From: CAVWCQ01 sp963753545
GTDB taxonomy: Bacteria; Chloroflexota; Anaerolineae; Aggregatilineales; Aggregatilineaceae
Assembly (NCBI GenBank): GCA_963753545.1
Contig: CAVWCQ010000008.1
Coordinates: 2,356,001 to 2,420,000 of the forward strand
Direction of reading: 5' to 3'
DNA length: 64,000 bases
Part shown: one piece after another, positions 52,707-61,290 of the stretch
Layout of the letters: every line of letters starts with the position of its first letter
Position numbering within the stretch: position 1 is the first letter of the stretch
The notes under the pieces: model-generated
Database searches by the model: none
Told to the model about the DNA's origin: nothing
The model's input: only the letters and a program-made list of their open reading frames with translations
Translations under genes and position numbers: made by a program

Positions 52707-54075
52707 CTATTTTTCACACGGAATTGAGAGTCGCGCTTTGGCAGGCAGATGGCCGGGTGGCAAACCGCACAAGGTGCGCATTTCGCCCACAATAAAAAGT
52801 GATCCTGTAGTGCAGATCAGACCATCTGGCCCTACCAATTCAGAAGCACGCTGCAAGGCAGCCTGAGTGTCCGGTATAGTTTCAATCGGCCCCTGATAGC
52901 CCTGCTTTAAGGCAACAGCGGCAATTTCATCCGGCGACAGCGCACGCGGATGGACAGCCTGAGTAGCAATCAGATAATCGACCTCAGGCAGCAGCGCGTC
53001 AAACATTCCGCTGACATCTTTATCTGCCGACGCGCCAAAAACGAGCGCCAACGGGCGCTGCGGGAATAATTCGATCCAGGGCCGCGCTCAGTCGGCGCGC
53101 CGATGCCGCATTGTGAGCTGCATCCAGAACAGAGCAGGGGCTTACGTTGGACGACTTCCAACGCGGCCTGGCCAATCGACGGACGCTAATCCGGCCTGAA
53201 CCCCTTCGCAGGCGACGGGAACGCCTGCCTCGCGCACTTGTTCCAATGCGGCCAGAGCAACCGTCGCGTTGAGCGCCTGATGTTCACCGGACAGTGCTGT
53301 ACAATAGCGCTCCAGCGGCTGGCCTGCTGGCCCGGCGCGAAATGTTTGGCCGTTCCAGCTATTATCAAGCGGCTCATAAAGCCAATCACGCCCCACCAGA
53401 ATCATGGGAGCAGCGCGTTCAGCGGCGATCTCGTTCAGCACATCCAATCCTTCTGGGGGTTGGGGCGCGCTGACAACAGGAACACCTGGCTTAATGATTC
53501 CGCCTTTTTCGCGGGCAATCGACGCCAGCGAATCGCCTAGTAGATGCATATGGTCGTAGCTCAGACTGGTGATCACCGAGACAACCGGAGTGACCACGTT
53601 AGTGGCATCCAGCCGCCCGCCCAACCCCACTTCGATCACCGCTGCATCAACTTCCTGCGCGGCAAAATAGAGAAAAGCCAGGGCCGTCGTTACCTCGAAC
53701 CAGGTGATATCAGGGATCAGACTCTAATACGGGGCGCATCTGGTTGAGCAGCGCTGTAAAGTCCTCCGGCGAAATCAGCTCGTTATTAATGCGGAACCTC
53801 TCGCGGAAGTCTTGCAGGTGAGGTGACGAATACAGCCCCGTCCTCAATCCTGATCTTTCCAGCGCCGACGCGCACATTGCGCCAACCGATCCCTTGCCCT
53901 TGGTTCCTGTAATATGGATGATGGGATAGCGATCCTGGGGATTGCCCAGAGCGGCCAGGACACGGCGCGGGCGATCCAACGTCATGGCCTCAGGCGAATA
54001 GCGAACGTGCCGCTCGACTTCCCAGTTGATAAAGCTGTATAGATAATCCAGAGCTTCGTCGTAAGATGATGCCAT
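52707..54075 (-). CDS. folC: Folylpolyglutamate synthase/dihydrofolate synthase, four frameshifts
   Basis: The gene is broken into pieces, but removing one base at each of 53712, 53162, 53131 and 53073 gives a continuous protein of about 454 aa. The enzyme adds glutamate to folates (and to dihydropteroate in bifunctional forms). Landmarks: P-loop IHITGTKGKGSVGAMCASAL; then DITWFEVTTALAFLYFAAQE; VIEVGLGGRLDATNVVTP; SYDHMHLLGDSLASIAREKG; WPGRLEVVQRKPLLVLDAAHN; and LALVFGASADKDVSGMFDAL. Only with all four repairs do these come in family order. folC is normally essential, so true loss is unlikely; insertion errors are the better reading. It begins the minus-strand run with lon 17 bp behind it. 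Confidence 0.82.
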
Positions 54076-54315
54076 GCGCAGAAATTGATCCTCGATTGTT
54101 TATCCCACCGCTAAAGAAGGCAAAAGGCGCACGGAGCGCCTACGCCAATTTATCCCACATATGCCACATACTACCGCTTAAAACGGCGGCTTACAAGGGT
54201 TAAAGTTATCCCACAATCCCACAATTGGGCGCTTATTAGACGATTACCTGACAGGGTGGTGTAATCGACAGGGGCATGGCATAATCGCTCAGTCTACACG
54301 AAAAGGATCGGTGGT
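54076..54315. other. Divergent intergenic region with repeated TTATCCCAC motifs
   Basis: 240 bp between folC (-) and the Ig-like protein gene (+). It has three copies of TTATCCCAC with the last base or two varying, near 54100, 54150 and 54206, about 50 bp apart. It also contains a small hairpin GGCGC-ACGGA-GCGCC near 54127. No ORF. The promoter of the + strand gene should lie here, but only a partial -10 (CATAAT near 54280) was seen. Confidence 0.45.
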
Positions 54316-55710
54316 ATGTCTGTGCCTAAACTACTTACAACGTTCGCTGCTCTGGCCGCGCTGCTCGTCGTTGCCATCATCGGTTATCTGCTGCTGCGTC
54401 CTCCTGTCGCCTTGCTCTCTGCTGCGGACTTTGACAAAACACAAATCTCACCCAATGCAGACGGTCTGGACGATCTGACGACAATTCGCTATTCACTGGC
54501 GCGCACGGCACACGTTTCAATTTATCTCGATAGTGAGGATGGGCAGCGCTTTTATTTTCGCCAGAATGAGCGCCGGACCAAAGGCGATTACAGCGTCTTG
54601 TTCAGCGGCATTGTGGACGGCTATACCCAACCAGACGAGTCGATTCCGGGCCGCATCGAACGCCGCCTGATCCCAAATGGACACTATGCCTGGACCATCG
54701 AGGCAGTAGGCTCTGACGAAACAAAAAAAACGGCGGGAACCCTCGATATTGTCGATGCGGACAGCGCCCTGCCCGTTATCTCCGCATTCGAAATCGACCC
54801 GGACGTATTCACGCCCAATCAGGATGGCGTGCGCGACCGGACCGATATTAATGTCTACCTGGAAAAGCCCGCCGACCTCAACGTTTATCTTCAGGATCCA
54901 GACGGTCAGCAGTACTACCTATCCGAGCGCGAAAAAGGTCGCGATCCGGGCGATATGGGCAACCATGAGTTTGATTACGACGGCGGTGTTGATCAGGGCA
55001 TGGAACCGCCCGACGATGGCACATACACTGTTTATGCGGTTGCTCAGGATGCCGAAGGACAGCGGATTGTGCGCGAAGGCCAGCTTACCTTGCAGGACGG
55101 AGGGCTGCCCCAGGCCGAGATCGTGCCGCAAACAACAGGCGCGGTGGTGTTGTTCGAAACGGCCCCTTTCGATGAACAATATCACAATGACGGGGATGTC
55201 CAGGGCGATCTCATCCCCATTCCGGAGGGGGTTGATTCCTCGCTGACAACAATCACGATGCCGCTGGGCGATATGTTGATCTTTAAACTGACCGTCTCGA
55301 ATTATGGTGCAACACCGATCCGCACGGCTGGACCATTCCCCGGTACAGTGTACGATTTTACGCAGAAGGCAAGCACCCTGGAAGCGTACGAACAATCTGG
55401 CGCGTGGCGCGTGGGCATCGACTGCGACACCGCTTACAGCGACTTTCCCTGGCGCTGGGCACTGGGTCCGTTAGATGAACTTGAGACCGTCTACGATGAG
55501 GAAACGGGCGAAACGTATTATTACTTGCGCCCTGGCCAGAAAGCCGAAGTCTGGGGGGCCGTTCGAATGACCGAAATTCGCAAGGCGCGGAATCCCCAGG
55601 ATTGTTGGGCGGGCTTGATTCACGAAGATGTCGGCATTGCCGCTTCTCAGCGCCGCGTGGGTGCGCGTGAGGTCGAACTGGTCGCCTCCATTGAGGATAA
55701 TGCCCAATGA
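54316..55710 (+). CDS. Membrane-anchored protein with FlgD/CHU_C-like Ig domains
   Basis: 464 aa. One N-terminal membrane segment (LLTTFAALAALLVVAIIGYL) is followed by two domains that open with 'SPNADGLDD' and 'TPNQDGVRD'. These are the calcium-loop-like signature of FlgD_ig/CHU_C type Ig-like domains that shape and anchor exported proteins (about residues 35-145 and 150-260). The third part is beta-rich with no family I recognise; two cysteines (CDTAYS; QDCWAGL) could form a disulfide. No catalytic motif. AAAAGG lies upstream of the ATG. The next gene follows at once on the same strand. Function is probably structural or a surface scaffold, by inference. Confidence 0.75.
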   Translation: MSVPKLLTTFAALAALLVVAIIGYLLLRPPVALLSAADFDKTQISPNADGLDDLTTIRYSLARTAHVSIYLDSEDGQRFYFRQNERRTKGDYSVLFSGIVDGYTQPDESIPGRIERRLIPNGHYAWTIEAVGSDETKKTAGTLDIVDADSALPVISAFEIDPDVFTPNQDGVRDRTDINVYLEKPADLNVYLQDPDGQQYYLSEREKGRDPGDMGNHEFDYDGGVDQGMEPPDDGTYTVYAVAQDAEGQRIVREGQLTLQDGGLPQAEIVPQTTGAVVLFETAPFDEQYHNDGDVQGDLIPIPEGVDSSLTTITMPLGDMLIFKLTVSNYGATPIRTAGPFPGTVYDFTQKASTLEAYEQSGAWRVGIDCDTAYSDFPWRWALGPLDELETVYDEETGETYYYLRPGQKAEVWGAVRMTEIRKARNPQDCWAGLIHEDVGIAASQRRVGAREVELVASIEDNAQ

Positions 55711-55774
55711 GCCGCTTGCCGCACAAAAACAACTGCTGTACCATGTGGGGCAAAGGTTCTCCAGGAGGTGCACC

Positions 55775-56938
55775 ATTAACCGCCAGATTATAATTTTCGT
55801 CTGCGCTGTAATCGTGCTGGCAATGCTCATCACGAGTTGCGGTGGCAGTGACAACTCGAACAACAATAATAATGCGCCCGTGCGCAGGCCGACTCGCGTT
55901 CTGCCCACCCCCACGCTGCGCTCAACACCACTGCCCGAAGGTCCTGGCGCGCCCGTGATTGGTAGCCGCCAGCGTCCGATCCAGATTCTGTTTGCTCTAC
56001 CCGACGCCAGTGTCAACAATGATACCAAGGCGTCAGGAACCGAACTGGAGGGGTATATCGAAGATGAACTGAATGCCCTGCTTCAGGATGAACTGGGAAT
56101 CACGATCTCTGATCTGACTGTTGTAGTCGATTTTGTGAGCCCCGCTGCGGCACTGGACGCAGTATGCGGTCGCACGGCAGAGGGTAACCCCACGTTGATC
56201 TGGGTCAATTCGTTTAGTGCGGTCGTTGCTCATAACAACTGTGAGGCAGAGCCCGCCCTTGCTATCACCCGATCCAAAGGCAGCCGGGCAAGTGTCGGAC
56301 GCACGGCTGAGATCATTGCACGCCCCGATGTGAACAGTCTTGCAGACCTGACTGGACGGGTTTTCTGCCGCAGCGATGAGCAGGATGTCTTCACCAGTTG
56401 GGTTTTTCCGGGTATTCTGCTGTCCAGTCAGAACGTCGATCCCTTCACGCAGTTAAGCGCGGTGAACAGCTATCCAACGGATATCGATCTGATGCTCGCT
56501 CTCTACAAGGGCGACTGTGCCGCCGCCAGCATTCCGGCGGATGCTTATGACGGATTGGTAGATGATCTGCTGGATGCTCTGGATGCTATTGGGCAGTCCG
56601 TATCCAGCGACGACGTCGAAAATACAGTGAAAGTCCTGATCCCTGCCGGAGAAACAGCCGTTCCGACCAATTTTTCGAATTGGGATGGATACGCATCCAA
56701 CGTAGTTCCCTACGAGACCCTTCTCCTGCCGCCCCAGACGATTTTCCCTGGCCAGCCCATGCGCGCGCTGCTGGTCACGACGATCAGCGATTTCTTTACT
56801 GATTCCGAAGATGGATCAGCCCGCCTGCGCGAACTGCTGGACGGCGCATCGGGGATTATTCCGGTCACACACGCCCAGTTCGATACCTTTGCTGAAATGC
56901 TGTCGCTCGCAAAGTGGGATATGGTCTACGTGCAGTAG
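55775..56938 (+). CDS. PhnD-like substrate-binding lipoprotein
   Basis: About 387 aa. The best ribosome binding site, AGGAGG (55763-55768), is 6 nt before an ATT at 55775, which gives an ideal lipoprotein signal (NRQIIIFVCAVIVLAMLITSC). The nearest in-frame ATG is at 55700, inside the end of the previous gene, and would add a long N-terminus. So either a rare ATT start or a misread ATG is likely. After an Asn-rich spacer comes a periplasmic-binding fold of the phosphate/phosphonate (PhnD) type: SVNNDTKASGTELEGYIEDE, then PALAITRSKGSRASVGRTAE, LADLTGRVFCRSDEQDVFTS and LMLALYKGDCAAASIPADAY. The ligand is unknown. No ABC permease or ATPase is nearby. Confidence 0.75.
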   Translation: MNRQIIIFVCAVIVLAMLITSCGGSDNSNNNNNAPVRRPTRVLPTPTLRSTPLPEGPGAPVIGSRQRPIQILFALPDASVNNDTKASGTELEGYIEDELNALLQDELGITISDLTVVVDFVSPAAALDAVCGRTAEGNPTLIWVNSFSAVVAHNNCEAEPALAITRSKGSRASVGRTAEIIARPDVNSLADLTGRVFCRSDEQDVFTSWVFPGILLSSQNVDPFTQLSAVNSYPTDIDLMLALYKGDCAAASIPADAYDGLVDDLLDALDAIGQSVSSDDVENTVKVLIPAGETAVPTNFSNWDGYASNVVPYETLLLPPQTIFPGQPMRALLVTTISDFFTDSEDGSARLRELLDGASGIIPVTHAQFDTFAEMLSLAKWDMVYVQ

Positions 56939-56959
56939 GTGGAATGAACGGGGATAGTC

Positions 56960-56995
56960 ACGGCGCAGGATCAGTTCTGCGCCGTTTGTTTTTTG
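56960..56995 (+). terminator. Rho-independent terminator after the PhnD-like gene
   Basis: ACGGCGCAG (56960-56968) pairs with CTGCGCCGT (56977-56985), 8-nt loop, followed by TTGTTTTTTG. It separates the binding protein from the glycosyltransferase pair. Confidence 0.9.
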
Positions 56996-57009
56996 ACAGG
57001 TAAGGTTTG

Positions 57010-57960
57010 ATGGTCGAACTCGCCGTTATCATCGTTTCCTGGAACACCCGCGAACTTACCCTGGATGCTCTGCGCACCCTGTATGCGGATCTGGCAGCAA
57101 ACGGGCCAGACAGCGAGGTGTGGGTGGTGGATAATGCCTCATCCGACGGATCAGCCGAAGCAGTTGCCCAGGAGTTTCCCCAGGTAAAGCTGATTCGTTG
57201 CCCCAGCAACCTTGGCTTTGCGGGTGGCAACAACTGCGCGCTGCGGCAAATTGGCTTTTCAGAGACACCCGGCAGCCGCTCAGAATCATCGCTGCCCAGG
57301 GCGGTCTACCTGCTCAACTCGGATACTCGAACGCATCCCGGTGCAACTCGCGCCTTGTTCGACGCCCTGTTCAGCCTGCCCAAAGCCGGAGTAACAGGCG
57401 CGCGGCTTTTTTATGAAGATGGCAGTTTTCAACACAGCGCCTTTCACTTTCCAGGGCTGTGGCAGTTGATGATCGATCTGTTTCCCATGCCAGGCCGCCT
57501 CTATGACAGCGCGCTGAACGGGCGATATCCGCGCCGGGCCTATGAGGGCACGCAGCCTTTCCCGGTTGATCACACGCTCGGCGCGACGATGATGCTCCGG
57601 CGCGAGGTGATTGAACAAACGGGCCTGTTCGATGAGCGGTATTTTATGTACTGCGAGGAGATTGACTGGAGCAAACGCATCCGGCAGGCAGGGTGGGAAA
57701 TCTACTGCGTACCGACCGCCAAAGTAATCCATCTGGCAGGACAGAGCACGCGGCAGGTTCGCCCGCAAAGTGTGGTCAATCTATGGCGCAGCCGTTTCCG
57801 TCTGTTCGATCAGCATTATTCGATCCCCCGGCGGATTTTGGCGCGTGCTATCGTCCGGCTGGGCATGCGGCGGCAAATCAAGCTGGCACGCCGGGGCGAA
57901 CTCGAACCGGAGGAGCGTGATGCCCTCATTGATGCTTATCAGACCGTTGCCAACCTGTAA
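57010..57960 (+). CDS. Family 2 glycosyltransferase (rhamnosyltransferase-like)
   Basis: 316 aa from the ATG at 57010 with TAAGG just upstream. GT-A fold: VIIVSWNTRELTLDALRTLY at the N-terminus, nucleotide-binding WVVDNASSDGSAEAVAQEFP, NLGFAGGNNCALRQ, and the metal-binding region YLLNSDTRTHPG (a D-x-x-like 'SD' motif). The acceptor-side 'ED'-type motif is YFMYCEEIDWSKRIRQAG. This order matches the GT2 rhamnosyltransferase or WcaA-like group, which builds surface polysaccharide. The C-terminal helix is basic and may touch the membrane. A second GT2 gene follows 9 bp downstream. The donor sugar cannot be told from sequence. Confidence 0.88.
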   Translation: MVELAVIIVSWNTRELTLDALRTLYADLAANGPDSEVWVVDNASSDGSAEAVAQEFPQVKLIRCPSNLGFAGGNNCALRQIGFSETPGSRSESSLPRAVYLLNSDTRTHPGATRALFDALFSLPKAGVTGARLFYEDGSFQHSAFHFPGLWQLMIDLFPMPGRLYDSALNGRYPRRAYEGTQPFPVDHTLGATMMLRREVIEQTGLFDERYFMYCEEIDWSKRIRQAGWEIYCVPTAKVIHLAGQSTRQVRPQSVVNLWRSRFRLFDQHYSIPRRILARAIVRLGMRRQIKLARRGELEPEERDALIDAYQTVANL

Positions 57961-57969
57961 GGACATGTC

Positions 57970-58749
57970 ATGAGTGAAACCACCCTTGCGGCAGTTATCT
58001 TGACGTGGAACGAAGAAGCTCATGTGACAGACTGTGTCACAAGCGTGCGTTGGGCAGATCGTGTAGTGGTTTTTGACCAGTTCAGCCAGGATCGAACCGT
58101 GGAACTTGCCCGGGCCGCCGGGGCAGAAGTGATACAGAATCGTTTTGAAAATTTCGCCCAGCAGCGCAATGCCGCGCTTGAGGCAGTCACAGCCGGTTGG
58201 ATTCTGTTTATTGATGCCGATGAACGATCCAGCGCTGAACAGGCTGTTGAAATTCGCAAACTAATTGTCACGGGCAAATATAATGGCTACTGGATTCCGC
58301 GCCACAACTACATTTTTGGCAAGCTGACACGCTTCACAGGTTGGTATCCCGATTATCAACTGCGTCTGCTTAAGAGAGGCTGCGCCCGGTACGATCCGGA
58401 GCGCAAGGTTCACGAACTGGTTCTGCTCGAAGGAGAAGCTGGCTATCTAACCGTCCCGTTTACCCACTACAACTATCGCAGTTTGGCCCAGTTCCGCGAA
58501 AAACAGCGGCGCTATGTGCAGTACGACGCTCAGATTCTCCTTGAAGAAGGCATCCAGCCCCGACCCCACAAATATATAACGCAACCCGTCCGGCAGTTTA
58601 TCTGGCGCTATATCACGCTCAAAGGCTACCGCGACGGACTGCACGGGCTGCACTTAAGCCTGCTGATGGCGTGGTACGAGTTGCAGAAATATGTCTATCT
58701 GCGTCGGCTCGTTCGCGCGGCTAACGCGCATTCCGCCGCCCCGAAATAA
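57970..58749 (+). CDS. Family 2 glycosyltransferase (WaaE/KdtX-like)
   Basis: 259 aa. It has the hallmarks of the LOS-core beta-glucosyltransferase-like GT2 group: LAAVILTWNEEAHVTDCVTS, VVVFDQFSQDRTVELARAAG, NFAQQRNAALEAVTAGWILF and IDADERSSAEQ (the DxD-type metal site). Then comes 'GWYPDYQLRLLKRGCARYDP' and KVHELVLLEGEAG, also conserved in this group. Near the end a hydrophobic, aromatic-rich segment may sit on the membrane. The pair with the preceding GT2 suggests a small polysaccharide or glycolipid pathway. The 3' end overlaps the next, convergent gene by 29 bp. Confidence 0.88.
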   Translation: MSETTLAAVILTWNEEAHVTDCVTSVRWADRVVVFDQFSQDRTVELARAAGAEVIQNRFENFAQQRNAALEAVTAGWILFIDADERSSAEQAVEIRKLIVTGKYNGYWIPRHNYIFGKLTRFTGWYPDYQLRLLKRGCARYDPERKVHELVLLEGEAGYLTVPFTHYNYRSLAQFREKQRRYVQYDAQILLEEGIQPRPHKYITQPVRQFIWRYITLKGYRDGLHGLHLSLLMAWYELQKYVYLRRLVRAANAHSAAPK

Positions 58750-59860
58750 TCTCGGCCAGCGCATACAATCCCCCGGCAACGACACCATGCCCACCCAGCA
58801 GGACCGGAATAGGTGCATTTGCCGCTGCCACTGTGAAGGATCGCAGCCATTCATTCTGAATAGGGTCTATCCAGAAAAGATCGGAGGCAAAGCGATCCGC
58901 ATTTCCAGGATAGTGCCCGCTGGCAGCCATCAGAACCCTCGTGTCGATAACCGCCGCGTCGCTCATCGTTGCCAGTTCTTCGAAGAACCCTTCTGGCCCC
59001 AACAGGTCGAGCAGTTTGGCTAGCAGTGAACGCACCTCTCCACGATCAAGCCGTTCGCTGGCAACCATACCGCGCTCCTCAGAATAAACGCGCAGCCAGG
59101 ATTGGGTCGCTTTGTTGAGGGCCTGCCATGCTAACGGAGATACACGCCCAATCAGCGTCAGTCGTTTGCCACCCTGCACGGCGAGATCCACAATCTGCTC
59201 CACTGGAATACGGTCTAGGAGAGGGTCACGCAGTGCTTCCGCCAGATGCGGCGGGCAAGCAGGATGGTGGTGCAGAACGGCGAGGTCAGCGGGCGTGTCA
59301 ATATCCATGCTGGAAGCTGGTCTGACCCCCGATAAGACACGCACGTCAAAATCCCAGTTCTCTTGGAGCATCCAGGCAAGGCTGTTATCGCGCTCAGCCT
59401 GCCGGATGATCGCCAAAGCGTCATTCGTGTGAGTCAGGCCAATCCAGTCACTCGAATGGAGATTGTTGGTCAGGGCGATGTGAGTAGGAATCTGCGAACC
59501 CTGCCCAAATTCTGACTGGAATAACATGCCCTGCATCAGGCCAAGCATTTCTTGGTTAAGCAGGGGCGCACTGCCCGCTCCGAAGTACATGACAGGCGAA
59601 AGCTTATACTGCTCAATCAATCCAGCCAAACGCCTGCCGAAGTGAAATGGCTCTTGATCAACATCGCAGGTAATCGCTAAATCGCCGGGGAGCCAATTCA
59701 GTTCCGGGCCTGCGACAATGATGGGGTGTACACTCTGGGCGTTCAAAACATCCAATAGATCCAGTACAGCCGCCTGAACAGCCCGTTCAACTAATTCTTC
59801 CTGGGGGGTTGGACCGCCGCGCCCAGTCATAATCACAGCGCCTACTGTTCCCAGACGCAT
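58721..59860 (-). CDS. Putative nucleotidyltransferase-like (GT-A fold) protein
   Basis: 379 aa from the ATG at 59860, with GAGG 5 nt upstream. I do not recognise a named family. The first 230 residues look like a MobA/CofC-type nucleotidyltransferase fold: a Rossmann-like start (LGTVGAVIMTGRGGPTPQEE), LSPVMYFGAGSAPLLNQEML in place of the central acidic loop, and the late motif MDIDTPADLAVLHHH, which is the usual 'DIDTPxDL' of such enzymes. The N-terminal Gly-rich loop is, however, unlike the standard 'LAGGxSxRMG'. The C-terminal 150 residues are of unknown type and end in GGHGVVAGGLYALAEIISG. Downstream of the hpf terminator, so separate from that operon. Substrate unknown. Confidence 0.6.
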   Translation of the reverse strand: MRLGTVGAVIMTGRGGPTPQEELVERAVQAAVLDLLDVLNAQSVHPIIVAGPELNWLPGDLAITCDVDQEPFHFGRRLAGLIEQYKLSPVMYFGAGSAPLLNQEMLGLMQGMLFQSEFGQGSQIPTHIALTNNLHSSDWIGLTHTNDALAIIRQAERDNSLAWMLQENWDFDVRVLSGVRPASSMDIDTPADLAVLHHHPACPPHLAEALRDPLLDRIPVEQIVDLAVQGGKRLTLIGRVSPLAWQALNKATQSWLRVYSEERGMVASERLDRGEVRSLLAKLLDLLGPEGFFEELATMSDAAVIDTRVLMAASGHYPGNADRFASDLFWIDPIQNEWLRSFTVAAANAPIPVLLGGHGVVAGGLYALAEIISGRRNAR

Positions 59861-59885
59861 ATTTTCCTCACAGGCAGAATAATTC

Positions 59886-59918
59886 AAAAGGCCGGGGGCA
59901 GATCACCCACCCCCGGCC
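59886..59918 (-). terminator. Rho-independent terminator of hpf
   Basis: GGCCGGGGG (59890-59898) pairs with CCCCCGGCC (59910-59918) around 11 nt; on the minus strand TTTTG follows. It lies 20 bp past the hpf stop. Confidence 0.85.
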
Positions 59919-59938
59919 CCATATTACAAGAACAAGAT

Positions 59939-60508
59939 TTAGAGGTCGGGTTCCAATACGCCGTAATTGCCATCTTCACGCCGGTACAACACGCCGATTT
60001 TCGCCGTTTCCGCATTGTAGAAAATGAAGAAGCTGTGTCCCAATAGTTCCATCTGATCAATAGCTTCATCTTCAGTCATCGGGACCAAATTAACACGTTT
60101 ACGGCGAACAACAGCGGTTTTCTCTTCCTCAGTCTCCACCTCACCCGGAACAGGTTCGACCGCTGCCAGATCTGCATCTGTCTCGGCAAAGCGATCTGCC
60201 CCACGACGCTTCCGCTTTCCCTTGTATCGCTCGATTTGGCGATACATCTTATCCATAGCCACATCGAGTGCAGCCATCAAATCAGTCTGTTTCTTTTCTT
60301 CAGAGCGCAGAATGACTCCGCGTGTGTTACGCAGGGTCAGTTGGGCAATACACTGATCTTGCCCTTGCTTACGATGTTCCATGGCCAGATCCACACGCAG
60401 TTCACGAATGTTCGGCAAATAACGATCCAGTTTGCTGACCTTTTTCTCGATATGTTCCTGCAGGCGAGGAGTAACATCGACATTGCGCGCCTGAATCTTG
60501 AGTTCCAT
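59939..60508 (-). CDS. hpf: Ribosome hibernation-promoting factor, long form
   Basis: 189 aa with AAAGGAG upstream. Long HPF makes inactive 100S ribosome dimers in stationary phase. The N-terminal domain is MELKIQARNVDVTPRLQEHI through RNTRGVILRSEEKKQTDLMA to MYRQIERYKGKRKRR. An acidic linker (ETDADLAAVEPVPGEVETEE) follows, then the C-terminal dimerisation domain 'VPMTEDEAIDQMELLGHSFF' with VLYRREDGNYGVLEPDL. The length and two-domain structure place it in the long class. It is 64 bp downstream of comF on the same strand and ends at a strong terminator. Confidence 0.93.
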   Translation of the reverse strand: MELKIQARNVDVTPRLQEHIEKKVSKLDRYLPNIRELRVDLAMEHRKQGQDQCIAQLTLRNTRGVILRSEEKKQTDLMAALDVAMDKMYRQIERYKGKRKRRGADRFAETDADLAAVEPVPGEVETEEEKTAVVRRKRVNLVPMTEDEAIDQMELLGHSFFIFYNAETAKIGVLYRREDGNYGVLEPDL

Positions 60509-60572
60509 AACTTGCTCCTTTTTGCATGCAGTAAATGAACTTTAACGGGGCAATAAAACGCCACCGCCAACC

Positions 60573-61250
60573 TCACGACTGATTTGTGAATAGGGCCGCC
60601 GCGACTGTTGCTCCATAAATCTGCGCTGCTCCCGCCTGGCGAAGAGCAAGGGCACACGCCGATAGGGTCGCACCCGTCGTCAGCACATCATCCACCAGCA
60701 AAACGGTCCTCCCATACACGAGTCTGGAATCGGCACTAAAAGCGCCTGCAACATTTTGTTGACGCTCCACAGCGTTTAGATGAACCTGGCTTTGCGTCTC
60801 TCGCCCTCGTTCCAGAGAGGCAGGACAGAACAACCAGCCTCGCTGGTAGGCAATCGTTTCAGCCAGCAATGCAGCTTGATTATAGCCTCGTTCGCGCAAG
60901 CGTGCAGAATGGAGGGGAACAGCCGTTACAATCTCAACCGGCCACTGTTCGGGATCAATAGCGCGCAGCACAAGCTCTCCCAAAGGTATGGCAAGACGAG
61001 TTTGTCCCTCATATTTGAGAGCCTTAATTGCCGCGCTGGCGGCATTTTCATAATTAACAGCGGCTCGTACAGCGTCGAAACCAGTCACCTGCCGGGTTGG
61101 GGCGGGTTGTAGGGCAGCGAGACATCGTGGGCACAAAAAACTCCCCACACGGGCACAGTTGACGCAAATCGGCGGGAAAATCAGATCCAGTGCCGCTTCC
61201 GTAACCTGCCGTGCAAGGAGTGTTAATCGGCTATGTTTATGATCAATCAT
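60573..61250 (-). CDS. comF: ComF-family phosphoribosyltransferase
   Basis: 225 aa from the ATG at 61250 (MIDHKHSRLTLLARQ), with GGGGTGG upstream; the frame continues higher but overlaps tadC. A Cys4 zinc site at the start (PPICVNCARVGSFLCPRC) and the PRPP-binding loop VLLVDDVLTTGATLSACALA mark the ComF group. The middle has PLHSARLRERGYNQAALLAE. ComF is needed for DNA uptake during competence in several bacteria; the exact reaction is still unclear. It is transcribed behind the tad genes and ahead of hpf. The presence of comM in the same window makes competence imaginable, but no comEC or comEA is here. Confidence 0.9.
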   Translation of the reverse strand: MIDHKHSRLTLLARQVTEAALDLIFPPICVNCARVGSFLCPRCLAALQPAPTRQVTGFDAVRAAVNYENAASAAIKALKYEGQTRLAIPLGELVLRAIDPEQWPVEIVTAVPLHSARLRERGYNQAALLAETIAYQRGWLFCPASLERGRETQSQVHLNAVERQQNVAGAFSADSRLVYGRTVLLVDDVLTTGATLSACALALRQAGAAQIYGATVAAALFTNQS

Positions 61251-61290
61251 TGCCACCCCGCATGGAATGGCTCCTGCGATAAACGCTGCG

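Noticed and set aside
4653..54075. Genome-wide programmed +1 frameshifting as the explanation for the many one-base shifts (one folC site is even CCC-TGA).
   Set aside because: The sequences around the sites share no slippery heptamer or stop-codon context, some genes have three or four sites, and most extra bases lengthen short homopolymers. Insertion-biased sequencing error is far simpler.
54098..54216. DnaA boxes or an origin of replication from TTATCCCACA motifs.
   Set aside because: Each has an extra C relative to TTATCCACA, there is no AT-rich unwinding stretch, and dnaA, dnaN or parAB are not nearby.
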